Shown here: positions 22,701 through 34,343 of the stretch, in pieces | Position numbering within the stretch: position 1 is the first letter of the stretch | How the letters are laid out: the number at the start of each line of letters is the position of its first letter | Assembly (NCBI GenBank): GCA_900380265.1 | Contig: LR025083.1 | Coordinates: forward strand, 1,674,001-1,738,000 | DNA: 64,000 bases | Source of the DNA: Serratia symbiotica | GTDB taxonomy: Bacteria; Pseudomonadota; Gammaproteobacteria; Enterobacterales; Enterobacteriaceae | Direction of reading: 5' to 3' | Made by a program: the position numbers and the translations under genes | The notes under the pieces: model-generated | Told to the model about the DNA's origin: nothing | Seen by the model: only the letters and a program-made list of their open reading frames with translations | The model's database searches: none

Positions 22701-23911
22701 CGAATGTACTGGCATTAATGATTTATGCCGATCCAAGCTAAATGCGCTAAGATATTGACTATCCAATAGTCCGACAAGCGATACTGAACTCTCAAAATTA
22801 GATTAGTCTAATAGCAGAGAGGTACATGCTATAGCATGCATGTTGTCTATGCCCACGATCCCTTTCACTACAGTTAAACAAGATCGGCGAACAAGAGTCA
22901 TCTTGATAAACCAATCGAATTAATCGAATTAATTGCTAAGTCGCGTCATTAGAGTGGCGATATGGGATAAAATATCCCGAAGAATCAATCAATTTAATGC
23001 CTATTCTTATTTAAAGATAGAGTCTTATAAAGCTACTAACCTTGAATAAAGACACCTTTGTTCTGAAAGAACAGTCAAGGCAGTTATCAATCCATCACCT
23101 CGTCATCGCAACCAAACACAGCACTTTATTAATCACATCAAAATCATTTGTTGCAGTATGCAATCAGTAACAATGTGAATTTAAGAATTACAACGCGTTC
23201 AGCCGGAACAAAAAATCAAGAGTTTGATATGTATGCCCTGGGATAGAAAATAACGCTGAAGCCAAAGAAGCTATTGAGAGGCAGTCTGAACTATAGAGCT
23301 GAACGCCAGTTAGTAGCCAAAAACCCCATTCTTAACTCATGAGCTAACAACGAGCGTACAAAAGCCTTGCTGATATCGAATACCATCCGCAGCAACCAGT
23401 GGAAATGCGTTGAGCTTGTAATACCCTTTGCTATCATTGTGAACTTTAACACACCATCAATTACTGTGACGATCTACGATATAACCTCGTCTTCCGGTCA
23501 CTCGTGAATACAGCTTTTCCGATTTTAATCAGATCAATTTGCAAGTATTCCGGCACATGATATTCGAAGACCCTGGTCTATGCTAGAATTATCCAAATTG
23601 ATAAACAGCGCAAGTTTACATAGATCACTCAGTAAAATAAGCGGTGGATTAGGATCATCGAAATGCACTATGCCTGTAATTTCTATCAGAAGCTTTCATA
23701 GATTAATGCGATCCTTTCGCAGCAGGATTTTTAGACGAGATACCAAGCTTACATCAGCTTAATTAGTGATTTAATAACCAACAATTGGTTGACTCATGCT
23801 AAAATTGTATCAATATATTAAAATGCAGAAGGTTGCTTCTGACACCTGGTGTCAACAGAAACAATTTGTACAAATTATACCATAACAGATGGCGCATCGC
23901 ATGAAAAGCTA

Positions 23912-23955
23912 CGCTGTCATTTTATTGCTGACAGCGCCACAGCCCTCAGGGCTGT
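23912..23955. repeat. two tandem hairpins
   Basis: CGCTGTCA/TGACAGCG (8-base stem, 9-base loop) is followed two bases later by ACAGCCC/GGGCTGT (7-base stem, 3-base loop). Terminator-like arrangement without a clear T-tract, in dead DNA. Confidence 0.6.
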
Positions 23956-24617
23956 TCACAATATTGAACTCCATGTCGAATTGTATCTGTGAAATATCAA
24001 GCGTTTCAGTTTCCGATAGCATCCAAACCTTGGTTACATGTGTTAGGCTTTTTAGCGTTCCCGTTAGTATGGGTTCGAAAAACAGAATATACTTATTCGT
24101 TATCCGGATGGCGGAGAACGTAGCTAAGGGCTCACTCTATAATATATGCTCAAAGTGCTATACTTCTTATTTTAAAATCTGCTATAGCAATGCTAACTAT
24201 TGTAAAGAGAAGCATGTCTTTTCTGCTGAGCCGCGTCTTATCTCTGTCATGATACTTATGTGCTAGCTGCATAGAGTGGATTTCCCATTGTACTCTCCGT
24301 GGCAAAGCCAGCGTCTTCGTTTTTACTCACCACAACTAGTAATAGCAGTTCATCAGAACAACAGTTCAATGTATGGCTTTAGTACTCAGACAAAATCTTC
24401 ACGCGGGGTACCGTTAGCACTCACGTTTGTTATACAACACCTCAAGACCAATACTCAGTAAGTTAAAACACTGAAGACCCCGCTAGAGCCACATATACTT
24501 TACATTAGTGTGGTAAATACCCTTTGATCACCGGTAGACAAGTAAGGACTTATTCCTACTAAAGCGGCTACTCTTTCCATACATCCTGAGAAGACCTTAA
24601 TGAATACGCTGATATTA

Positions 24618-24646
24618 CGGGAAGAGAAACCAAGTTTCTCTTCCCG
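24618..24646. repeat. perfect 13-base hairpin
   Basis: CGGGAAGAGAAAC and GTTTCTCTTCCCG pair perfectly over a three-base loop. A second, imperfect hairpin (AGGAAC...GTTCCT, about 14 pairs) follows at about 24677-24712. No adjacent gene is recognisable. Confidence 0.75.
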
Positions 24647-25781
24647 ATATAAGGATAATATCATTTGCTATCAGCAGGAACCTGTATTCTATGAAATAGA
24701 ATCCAGTTCCTTCGCTATTATAAGCAATGAATACTGCTACCACTTTGCTTCATAGAGAAAATGATGGCTGCCGAAAATAAGCACTAACAAGAGAAAGGTC
24801 TACAGTATTCTTCAGATTATGCTAGGGCAACCTAGTATACACAAAACATATATTCTTAAAATACTAGCCAGAGTGTTGGTTGTGAGTGACCTGGCCGCTA
24901 TTTTAGTAGGCACATTAGAACAGGAATTAATATAGGCAGTTAACCTCAGATAACCATCCGTATTAAAATCAGATTTCCCAGTGTAGGTGAGGGTGCAAAA
25001 GCTACAATTCGTTAGCTAAAAGCATTTATACCTAGACCTTATCCACCGGTAAATAACTTTCAAGATCCGGTGTTTTTAATATATACAGAGACAGTGTGCC
25101 TCAATCGCTCTAAAAGCAATTTTTTCTATTCATCATTAAGAACCACTTAACTCTAATTTTTGACATCCTAGGAATTATATAAAAATAAAAGAGCTGTCTT
25201 ACCTTCTTTCTCTAACCTGTTTAGTACACTAAATTAACTAAAGTTTCTAATATCATACTAATAGAAAAATAAAACCTAAGGATTAGGTATTATTTTGAGA
25301 GGGTTCTCTTCAATTTATATTAAAGAGAACAATAGCCCAAATATCTGTCGATCTAAAACTATCAGATAGTGTTCATATTATCTCATTAGAATACCTAATA
25401 TCTCAGGTATTAAGAAATTATTAATACACCTTCCTATTAGTTAATGCAGTCAGCTAAATAACCATATATTTTTAAAAATTTATTGCTCATGGATTACGCT
25501 ATTTGATAGCAAAATACTATCCTAGTATTTTACATACTATTTAAATATGAAGTTTTAAATTTCATATACGTGAGTGTTTTGTTATTACCTTAAATTAATA
25601 AATTTATTAGCACCTTGAACTCGTCACTTCATCATCCGAAGTACTGGAAATACAGACTTTATATAATAAAAGATTTGTATATCAGTTATAAAATTAAGAA
25701 GTAAGTAGAATGCATTTTATTAAAATTTTAATAAAACACTGCTGTTCTGTGCGACGTTCAAAAACCGATCTTATATAAAGG

Positions 25782-25818
25782 AAAACTACAAACCTGCTTT
25801 CAGCAGGTTTGTAGTTTT
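25782..25818 (-). terminator. intrinsic terminator of proM
   Basis: On the minus strand the tRNA ends with CCA and the next bases form a perfect 16-base stem (AAAACTACAAACCTGC/GCAGGTTTGTAGTTTT) with a five-base loop, ending in TTTTCC. It starts inside the CCA. This is the longest perfect stem in the window. Confidence 0.85.
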
Positions 25819-25894
25819 GGTCGGCGAGAGAGGATTTGAACCTCCGACCCACTGGTCCCAAACCAGTTGCGCTACCAAACTGCGCTACACGCCG
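25818..25894 (-). tRNA. proM: tRNA-Pro (UGG), proM; isolated, with acceptor-stem mismatch
   Basis: Nearly identical to E. coli proM: CGGCG start, D-loop TTTGGTAGC, anticodon loop TTTGGGA (TGG), T-arm GGAGGTTCAAATCC and encoded CCA. The acceptor reads CGGCGTG against CTCGCCG, so position 6 is T facing T67; E. coli has an A-T pair there. It normally follows leuT in the argX operon, but here it stands alone in a gene desert 18 kb upstream of leuT, on the same strand, with its own promoter and terminator. UGG can read all four proline codons by wobble and is usually the last proline tRNA kept in reduced genomes. Confidence 0.93.
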
Positions 25895-25905
25895 TCAGCA
25901 TGTTA

Positions 25906-25934
25906 ATTCTACTAACTACAGCTACAGGCGTCAA
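25906..25934 (-). promoter_or_regulatory. sigma-70 promoter of proM
   Basis: Minus strand TTGACG, a 17-base spacer, TAGAAT, then 11 bases to the first base of the tRNA. Five of six bases match consensus in each box, with ideal spacing. Confidence 0.72.
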
Positions 25935-26755
25935 TCATTATTCCGTTCCACACTCCAAATAATGGAAAACAGGATGCAACATAGAGCATTCCTCCGTTAT
26001 CCCTGAGGGACCGGGTGCGCGCATAGTTACTAGTATCCTTAAGATAATAAGCAAATATTGAGGTACAAGGTCAGAATTTATGAAAGCTCGGCTTGCTCCT
26101 CTCATCTGTAATGGTTTTTTTTGAACTACACTTTTATACCTATAAAACTCTTTTCACCCAGCAGTCTAGACTATATTGACCGAAAGTGTTTGAACGAAAC
26201 AAACAAACCCATAGCGCTTTGAAGTTTCCGGCTGAGAAACCCTAATCAGTATGAAAGGGTCTAGCTAGACTAATCTATCACCTCAACGACATCGTCTTTT
26301 GATTCTGCCATCTTCAGGATCTTATCATCAAGATAATGCATTCGGTAGTCGTGCTTAATGCTTGTGTTAGCCTTAATGCAATCTTTAGTACTCATTCAGC
26401 TTTTGAACATAAATAACGGCTACTAATAAACTTGTTCTATCAAGGGTGCCTTGCAACGTCATAATGAGCTGTTAAAGGGTAGTAAATGGTTTGGTAGCCC
26501 CATCGTTACCCTCTGAGTAACGATAATTAAATTAACCACTACGTCTTTGATAGCACAATTTGGCGTGACTCATGGTGTTTTTATATCGAACGTCAACGAA
26601 ACTGTAAAGCGGAGAGGAATAAGTGTTTGCCGTCATTCAGATCACTATTTTCCTCGCATTCACTCAACAAATACTAGAAATTCGCCTATCATCTCTTACC
26701 CTCAATGAATATAATAAATAATGCTACTAATCCCTAATTAAATAAAGACATGCAC

Positions 26756-26801
26756 CAGCACATTAATTATCAGCTTGCTTCGGATGATAAGTAATGTGCT
26801 G
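26756..26801. repeat. 17-base hairpin with one mismatch
   Basis: CAGCACATTAATTATCA and TGATAAGTAATGTGCTG are complementary at 16 of 17 positions across a 12-base loop. No T-tract follows. It lies in DNA with no recognisable genes. Confidence 0.78.
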
Positions 26802-29459
26802 CTATTAAACCTGCAGGCGCATTACCATCAGGTTAAACTCAATCAATAGATTACCGAGTGTAGCTTGATCGCACTCATGCAAATAAGCCTTAAAGTACAG
26901 GCATTTGCTTGACGATATCGATAACACAGGGGTAACACCCAATCCTATTGTACGCAATGTCAATACCCTGTGTGTTCTTGAATAGTCACACAGCAATGCT
27001 CGCGGCAATTGCTACCGCCATCACTTACTATGTGTCTATATCTCTCTCTTTCCGCAAAAACGACTCGCAAACATAGTGTCTTTTACTGACGCTAACAACA
27101 ATACCTCAGCAGAGGTACGGCCTAAGGATTAGCTGTATTTCTTAAATGGTGCGGAATAACCGGTTTTCAGTGCTTTTCACGCCAAAAAGGCAGCTATCCT
27201 GGCTCCTAGAGCAGGATAATAAAAAGGTGAAGCCTATCTTGCCCACACTCTATCATCTAAGGGACTAATAGGAATCGGCCACGTTAACATGACGATTCTT
27301 AACAGCCAAAATGCATCAGTCTCCGTAATACTACTACCTGATCACCGCGCTCTAATACGCTCTTGATGCAATCGAATAAAAACTAATTGTATGCTAGCAT
27401 TCTGTCATACACTGACAGTTTGGTATTGTCAAATATGTCGGCAATGAACAACGTTCCATGCAACATATTAACCTGCAAGCAGGTGGCAGGATTTACTTAC
27501 TCATTTCACGCTAGCAGAATTGCAGGATCAGGACAGAGCCTAACATACTCAGGTTATTAACAATCAGTGGTACCCCTAGCGCAGGATAAATACTATACAA
27601 AATTACCAGACCGCATACATAAAAACACTAATGGCGCCGATTTAAAAGTATTATGATTTGGTAACTATCCGACAGATGATAACTTAACTAGATCGCTACC
27701 TCCCGATTACTAAGAAGGTTATCAGTAGACTGAGCGTGACTGCATAGTAAAAGAAAGATGGAATTGCACAGTTTCTGAATTAACTGACTAAAGAGTAGCT
27801 CTATCCTGCTAGGATATCCAAGCGGCACGGATAACCAGGATTACCGGCAATCTATATTTATACAGATCGGATAGATGCCAAGCAATATCTGCACACAGCT
27901 ACTGCTTGCTGTGTGACTTGGAACTCCCTAATCATCATTGACTCACTGATTGCGGCGACGAATACCATGCTTATGAATGGGTTGCGATGCATTCCCGAAT
28001 GTGTCGTCACACATAAGTGGGCGAAATACAATAGCAAGTCGCCATCAGCAAGATAGTATTTTAAAGCGATCTATGCTATCTAGTATCCAGTCAAAAAGTG
28101 AGTGTACTCCCAGCCTCTTCATAATCCCTATTCAGCCAGCACCATTCATAATAGGATATTATACTTCCAACAACGTCGATAAATCAGATAAATAAAATCT
28201 CTTTCTTATTACTTACGATATCTTCGCAAACTGCGATATCGTCAACATCAAAAACATCATTGATTACATAGACATCCTCCAACATAGACACCAATTATCA
28301 ACTGGAACTACTACTATTTTCTACCACCATGGTAATACTAAGGTTTACTCCAGTGATACCCTATTAGCGATAGGTTATCGCGTACTTTACAACGCACGCA
28401 AGTCTCGCAGTACGTTAAGTTTTTAGGTTGTTGTAGCGAGAGAAGCTACCTAAGAGCTAACTAGCTAATTGTCGTATTCTATAGAATGATGTTTACCAAG
28501 TAACCGATATTATCTTTTGCGCTACATAGCGATATCTAATCGACGCTAAGAAACTTAGCACAAAAACCCTACATCTTATCAGACCTATCCAACGGAGAAG
28601 AATACAGAAAGAGGCGCGTTGAAGGTTACCTATGACTAACAAACCCTAAAACAGTTGAACGACAATGTTAGCAATCTAGTTGTATTCGGACAGCCTTTCC
28701 GATAGTAAATAAAGGGACTATCATCTAGAAGACACAGTGCCCCTGTATAAAACTCATATCACATGCAATATGTCAATGCCTAGTGTAATACGGAAACTAT
28801 TAATCAAATTAATCACCTACTTAATAGCGATTAATTAGTTAATCGGATGGATAAATACATTAAGTTACCGTTCCCTCTTATATGAATATTTCGCATCATA
28901 GGTTTATAAAACCATGCAGCATCCATTGATTCCTTTGATGATATAGTTGATAACTAACATAGTTATGTTCTGAGTTAAGCTATTAGCTCTCAGATAGAGT
29001 GTGTGATTATTATAAGAGGTGGTAATAGCATTCTAGAAATAGCGATAGCGACTCCTGTAATCAATGTAATCTTATTTGATAGTTTTAAGATCTTACGTGA
29101 TTTTGTTAGTGTTGACAAAAAAGGAGAGATAATTATTAGAAGAAAGCCTATCACATAGCTGACTATGCCTAAGTCACTTGTTGACTAGGAAGTCATATTT
29201 TTGATAAACAGTGCTGTGTGCTATCTACTTACCGTAGATCGTCTATACAAGCCATAATTTTAATATAACCTGTCAAAAGAAATAATTCTTACCGCTATCA
29301 TGTGTGATTAGATGGGCAGCGCGGTTCATTGAGCAGTCAATTACTCTTATCAAAGTGCTTAATAACTACGCGGTGATAAAGGCATCATATGCAGGATGCG
29401 CTACTATCTCAATAGCTTACAATTTCTCGTATCAATACTGCATTGCACGTATTGACCAT

Positions 29460-29483
29460 TTTTTGGCTGCCAGCAGCCAAAAA
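29460..29483. terminator. bidirectional intrinsic terminator, orphaned
   Basis: TTTTTGGCTG and CAGCCAAAAA form a perfect 10-base stem on a four-base loop, with T-runs on both strands, the classic form of a bidirectional terminator. No live gene converges on it, so it is probably a relic of two lost convergent genes. Confidence 0.65.
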
Positions 29484-30489
29484 TTAAACTTTGACGCTAA
29501 CAATAAAAGTTAGGTGAAATAAACATCTTCTTTCTTGAAGATCACAAAGAAGTCCTCACTGTTGTGCCAAGTTTTAGCACAAGATATAAGTATCTTTAGT
29601 CGCCCAAAACGGCGATGTCTTTAAGCGTAACTTCGGTATTAAAACAAGTGAATGACTCCGTGAGAGATTAGCATATTTATCAACAACTACCAGCGCCTTT
29701 ATTAGGTAAGAACACGCTGCTTACTAGGTAGCTTCTAGTCAGTTGATACATTAAGGATCCCTAGCAGTCATAAGTCTTATGACAGATACTATTCCTCTCT
29801 GATAGCCAATACAGAGACTCGCTTCGGAAGGTTTCTTAATCTACTATTTATAATTTACTTATCGACACTTCTTAACCTAGGAGGTAATAGCTTAACAAAA
29901 GATTTTGGTACTTACAGTATAGCATATCAGTATACTTAATTGATTTGATTAAAATATATAGCATTTTATTTTAGAATGCCTTTAGTCGACTCAATATACA
30001 TACTCATTAGTATGCCTATTGCAGTTAAGGTATACGGTATGATATAGATACCATACCTTAATAAACTTGCAAAACTTTAGTTTATAAACCTATATTGCTT
30101 GATGTCATCTTTTCTAGTGCAGAATTTTCATCTGATGAGTTGAAAAGTGAAATATTTTACATTTAACTTTTTTAGAAGTTATATGAACAAAAACAAATGG
30201 TAAAGTTCTAGATAGATAATCCAGTAACATACAGTTACCTTGAGGATCAGCTTCTCTTGCTAACATGAGATAGTCAAAGGGAACTACCCTTTTTACTGTC
30301 TGAAATTGCACCTAGTCTCTATATTACTCATCTAATTATTGTTTGGCGTCACATTAGCTAATGCTAGGTTAGTTGTCACAGTCGTGAATTATCTGATCTA
30401 GATTACTACATTTTGACATCACTTTCCTGATGTGCTATTCGCTCCAGCCAACCGAGATGAACAGCATACATCATGGTAAAACAAGACGC

Positions 30490-31160
30490 TAGACTTTGTC
30501 AAGATCAGAGAGCACAGCCTATTGGTGTCCGATTTATTCCCGTTGTATTTCTCACCTTCTTCCAGAATCTGATCTCCTGATCAGGTTTTACGATCTTAGT
30601 ATCTACGTCATGGGACACATTAATAACACCCGTACCTATTTAGATTTATCAGCAACAGATAGCAATAAAATCTGCTGTGTGGCTGTGCGGATAACTATTC
30701 TCAATTGTTAGTCAGATATGACGATTAATTAGGGTAATTGAACTACACTTATACCTACTTAGTACGGCTTAACTAGTCGCATGTCTTATTGATTTAGATT
30801 ACGGTGTCTATAACCTCTAATAGCTTACTCTATCAAACCATGAAATTGATAAGACCAAAAAATTGCTTTTGGATCGGGCTATACCGAATCAAGAACATTA
30901 GCCATTATTGATATAACTTCTCCCTAGCAGGAGGTAGGAACAGGCATGATATACGACTATTTTAATCTATCTCAACTCGATTTATTTAACAGAATCGAGC
31001 GATAGAGGTTTTCTGACGTTACGCAAGCAATAAATTCTAGCGGGCTATCTTGTTAGTAGGAACTGCCGTTTCCCTAGAGGAATATCCTCATCTGCCTATA
31101 CTTAAATCCCTGATACCAAAACCATCAAAGTGTCGATCGTTGTAATCAGATGAAAACAAC
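30490..31160 (+). pseudogene. fieF: fieF remnant (ferrous iron/zinc efflux), C-terminal half
   Basis: FieF (YiiP) is a cation-diffusion-facilitator exporter of Fe(II) and Zn(II). Just upstream of pfkA the plus strand reads LLLDRAIPNQE, matching SLLDRALPDEE, preceded by a broken ALFALGIGIYIL-like segment (ACLIDLDYGVYNL, then stops). It is followed by degraded sequence in register with DIVTSWPGVSGAHDLRTRQ. Stops and frameshifts are numerous. fieF-pfkA order and strand match E. coli. The 5' boundary is a guess. Loss fits a symbiont living where free metals are controlled by the host (inference). Confidence 0.74.
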
Positions 31161-31165
31161 CGCTT

Positions 31166-31212
31166 CCATATCAGATTAGCTCAACACAAAATACCTTTTT
31201 AGTCTGATATGG
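31166..31212. repeat. 10-base inverted repeat upstream of pfkA
   Basis: CCATATCAGA at 31166-31175 and TCTGATATGG at 31203-31212, perfect complements separated by 27 bases, about 140 bases before the pfkA start. It may be a relic terminator after fieF or an operator-like site; no T-tract is present. Confidence 0.55.
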
Positions 31213-31349
31213 CGTTGCTTGGATCAATTTAGTTGGATATTTTTGATATAGTGTCTCAATTAAAATCGATGTTCCTATTAGTTATAGAGGCCAAAAGAAG
31301 GGACGACAACAAAATTTTTAAAAATTTAATCTACAGTTAAGAGGTGGTC

Positions 31350-32312
31350 ATGATCAAAAAAATTGGGGTACTGACAAGTGGTGGTGACGCACCAGGTATG
31401 AATGCGGCAATCCGTGGTGTGGTGCGCGCAGCACTTTCAGAAGGTTTGGAAGTTTTTGGCATTTACGATGGCTACCTTGGCTTATACGAAGATCGTATGA
31501 ATAAATTAGATCGTTATAGTGTATCAGACATGATAAACCGAGGTGGCACCTTCCTTGGTTCGGCTCGGTTTCCAAATTTTACATATAGCAGTGTTCGTAG
31601 CATAGCGATTAAAAATTTGAAAACCAGCGGTCTTGATGCGCTGGTAGTGATTGGCGGAGATGGTTCTTACATAGGTGCGAAACGTTTGACTGAAGAAGGC
31701 TTCCCGTGCATTTGCCTGCCTGGAACCATCGATAATGATGTCGCCGGCACAGACTACACCATCGGTTATTTCACGGCATTAGAAACCGTACTAGAAGCAA
31801 TTGACCGCCTGCGTGATACATCTTCTTCGCATCAGCGTATCTCTATCGTGGAAGTTATGGGTCGCAACTGCGGCGACTTGACACTAGCGGCGGCGATTGC
31901 AGGAGGCTGTGAGTTTATTGTAGTGCCAGAAATTACGTTCAATCGCGAAGATCTGGTAAATGAAATTAAGTCCGGAATTAGCAATGGGAAAAAACATGCC
32001 ATCGTAACCATTACCGAGCATATATGTGATATCAATAAACTAGCACGTTATATTGAGAAGGAAACTCAGCGTGATACGCGAGTGACCGTGCTAGGGCACA
32101 TTCAGCGCGGCGGAACCCCTGTAGCTTATGACCGTATACTAGCATCTCGCATGGGTGCATACGCTATTGCCCTGCTCTTGCAGGGTTACTCTGGCCGTTG
32201 CGTCGGAATCTTAAATGAAAAGATGGTTCACCACGATATCATGGATGCAATCAAGAATATGAAACGTCCGTTTAAGGGGGATTGGCTAGAAACGGCAAAA
32301 AAGCTTTACTGA
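31350..32312 (+). CDS. pfkA: 6-phosphofructokinase isozyme I
   Basis: ATP-dependent phosphofructokinase, the committed step of glycolysis; cytosolic homotetramer activated by ADP and inhibited by PEP. 320 residues from the ATG at 31350, matching E. coli exactly; the ribosome site GAGGTGG lies just before it, so the GTG at 31344 is not the likely start. ATP site [12 protein letters not shown] (about 7-18), catalytic [15 protein letters not shown] (around Asp127), [15 protein letters not shown] and allosteric-interface residues are intact. Y163 of VMGRYCGD is N here (VMGRNCGD), a conservative-looking surface change whose effect I cannot judge. Flanked by fieF and sbp relics. Confidence 0.97.
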   Translation: MIKKIGVLTSGGDAPGMNAAIRGVVRAALSEGLEVFGIYDGYLGLYEDRMNKLDRYSVSDMINRGGTFLGSARFPNFTYSSVRSIAIKNLKTSGLDALVVIGGDGSYIGAKRLTEEGFPCICLPGTIDNDVAGTDYTIGYFTALETVLEAIDRLRDTSSSHQRISIVEVMGRNCGDLTLAAAIAGGCEFIVVPEITFNREDLVNEIKSGISNGKKHAIVTITEHICDINKLARYIEKETQRDTRVTVLGHIQRGGTPVAYDRILASRMGAYAIALLLQGYSGRCVGILNEKMVHHDIMDAIKNMKRPFKGDWLETAKKLY

Positions 32313-32549
32313 CACAGTACAACACAGACCTCTAGAGTAATTTCGCTAAATAACACGGGAATAAAGTTTGCAGTCCTATTTCCATTTTCACCTAATTATT
32401 CACAATTTTGTGCTCTTATAGTCTAGCCACAACTCATTGATCACTAAATGAGCTCTATTAAATATTTTCTATTTAATGGCAAAGTAACGACTCGCAACTG
32501 CTGAGGATAAATAAACCCATGATAAGTGCAGTGAATTTTATGTAAACGT

Positions 32550-33310
32550 CCGTCGATAGAAAACATGAGTCTAGGTTAAGATCGGTAGTTTGGGTTTTAG
32601 AACCATATAATCAAAAATCCAACTCCTAAGCATTCATAGAATCCCACTCACGAATTTCATCAAGTAGTTCATACCGCATATAAACCTGGAAGAAGCAAAC
32701 AGGCGGCAGCTCAGGTGCACCTGTCTTACTTGCTGGCTATGAACAGCAAGAAATCTCAATATTTAATGATATATTGAGACCGACGTGTATCAGTTTTGTC
32801 TTATGGAATAAGTGGCCTGCTTTATCCCTATCAGGTTCGCTAGAACATAGAACAAAACGCCTGAAAAACAACTCCGCACCTTATCCCACAATCATTGTAT
32901 TTTGAGTAGATAGAATACACTGAAGAAAATTAACAACTCCTCGAGTTTAGTTAACCCTGGGTCCGCAGTAATTGTGCTAAAATTAAAACTTCTTTCGGAG
33001 AAATAGCATGGTATGGTGAAACCAGGTTCCGCGATGCGCCAAAATAAAGCATCAAGAAAGCAAATAATTTCGTTAAAAGCTTATATGTCAATATTTTGGT
33101 ACTGCATCCCGGCAAACACAATATCGGTGACGTGCTTATCTTTTTTTGGCAACCAACCGCTTCTGCCAGACAAATAGGTGGCTAAAGATAAGTCAAAAAT
33201 TATTGCTCAAGTGAAAGCATGCTCGCCTAAGCTCCTATAATCTTAGGAGATAACCTGATTAATAAGCATTCTGCTAGAAAAACGAGGCATCCGCATTTTC
33301 GCTACAGTTT
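32550..33310 (+). pseudogene. sbp: sbp remnant (periplasmic sulfate-binding protein)
   Basis: Sbp delivers sulfate to the CysAWT transporter. Broken homology in the right order: IQLLSIH for IQLLNVSYD near 32617; KKQTGGSSG near the KQQTG and GGSG positions; RLKNNSAPYPTIIVF followed by a stop at 32858 for RLPDNSAPYTSTIVF; IGDVLI at 33122; and DKSKIIAQVKA for DKFEIVTPSES. pfkA-sbp order matches E. coli. Several stops and frame changes make it non-functional. It contains a perfect 9-base hairpin (TCTCAATAT/ATATTGAGA) at 32754-32779. cdh, expected next, was not recognised. Confidence 0.85.
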
Positions 33311-33548
33311 GCTTTACTACGCCAAATATAGACACCGAAGTAGGCGCAGGCCATCAGTAAAAATTATATTACCTACACGCTCTGTCTGTAACGACTAAAT
33401 TTCTTGCTTTTTTTTAACCCAACTAAAGTCTTTCATCTAGACATGACCTTTCCGGCTAGAGTGACGGGAATAGCATACTCTAAAACTGGCGGCGTCTTTG
33501 AATAACTCAGAGGAACCGCTTACCCTAACCACAACAATACAACCCTGA

Positions 33549-34343
33549 TTACTGCGCCTTGTCTCCACACTGAAAACGATCAGACTTTTTGAAAGCGGCA
33601 GCTTTGACGATCGCAGCAAAAGAATCGATTTTTAACGAAGCACCACCAACTAGTGCACCATCGATATCTGGTTGAGCAAAAAGCTCTGCGGCATTTTTAT
33701 CGTTAACAGATCCGCCATACTGAATAATTACTTTAGCTGCGATGGCCATATCGTACTTTGCAATGTGAGCGCGGATAAATTGATGCACTGCCTGCACCTG
33801 CGCTGAGCTAGCGGGCTGACCAGTACCAATGGCCCACACAGGCTCATAAGCGATCACAGCATCTTTCATGGCTAGCGCACCTAGATTTTGTAGTACGGAA
33901 TCAATCTCACGAGCGCACACTTCTTCGGTTCTACCCTCTTCATGTTCCGCTTTAGTTTCACCAATACAGAGCACCGGGATCAGTCCCGCTTCCTTTAGGA
34001 CAGCAAATTTCTTGGCGACCTCTTCATCGGTTTCTTTGTGATATATTCGTCGCTCGGAATGGCCAATGATGGTGTACTTAGCACCAACATCTTTCAGCAT
34101 GTTAGCGGAAATTTCACCTGTAAAAGGACCTAACAGGTTAATGTCCACATTTTGTGCACTCAAAGCAATTCGACTCCCAGCCAGTGTGTTTCTAGCCTGA
34201 TCCAGATACATAACCGGTGGGGCGATCGCAACATCACAACCATCCACACGGCTCAACTCATTGCTTATCCCAGAGATTAGCTCACTGACCATATAGGTGC
34301 TGCCATTTAATTTCCAGTTACCCATCACTAATGGATGACGCAT
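33549..34343 (-). CDS. tpiA: Triosephosphate isomerase
   Basis: Interconverts glyceraldehyde-3-phosphate and dihydroxyacetone phosphate; cytosolic TIM-barrel dimer. 264 residues against 255 in E. coli. Catalytic Lys in GNWKLNGS (about 8-15), His in IIGHSERR, Glu in [12 protein letters not shown] and the phosphate loop IQYGGSV are intact. The ATG at 34343 follows a GGGAG ribosome site. The C-terminus ends [14 protein letters not shown] instead of the short E. coli tail, roughly nine residues longer, probably because the ancestral stop was lost. It converges with the pfkA-sbp side, as in E. coli. Confidence 0.97.
   Translation of the reverse strand: MRHPLVMGNWKLNGSTYMVSELISGISNELSRVDGCDVAIAPPVMYLDQARNTLAGSRIALSAQNVDINLLGPFTGEISANMLKDVGAKYTIIGHSERRIYHKETDEEVAKKFAVLKEAGLIPVLCIGETKAEHEEGRTEEVCAREIDSVLQNLGALAMKDAVIAYEPVWAIGTGQPASSAQVQAVHQFIRAHIAKYDMAIAAKVIIQYGGSVNDKNAAELFAQPDIDGALVGGASLKIDSFAAIVKAAAFKKSDRFQCGDKAQ

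Larger units (their letters stand above)
19753..25780. other. 6 kb decayed desert
   Basis: No gene supported. By synteny with E. coli it may include ppiC, ilvC and ilvY remnants, but none was recognised. Minus-strand open frames of about 60 codons (21073-21255, 22281-22469) and plus-strand frames at 21142-21390, 23580-23762 and 23889-24266 lack motifs. A protein-like minus-strand run of about 38 codons ends near 20700 (KHLKISLGFIVGKLVKG) and remains unidentified. The last 650 bases (25120-25770) are conspicuously AT-rich. Confidence 0.5.
25935..30490. other. 4.5 kb decayed desert upstream of fieF
   Basis: No gene supported. In E. coli this side of fieF carries cpxP, cpxR and cpxA, none of which I could read. 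Open frames at 26805-27008 (minus), 27977-28195 (plus) and 29304-29513 (plus) are short and featureless. Hairpins at 26756-26801 and 29460-29483 are listed separately; a further 8-base stem (ACGATATC/GATATCGT) lies at 28215-28242. Confidence 0.5.

Noticed and set aside
23889-24266. 125-codon plus-strand frame in the desert
   Set aside because: The longest isolated frame there, but composition is irregular, it has no motif, it begins inside a tandem-hairpin region, and I see no convincing ribosome site. Left unassigned.
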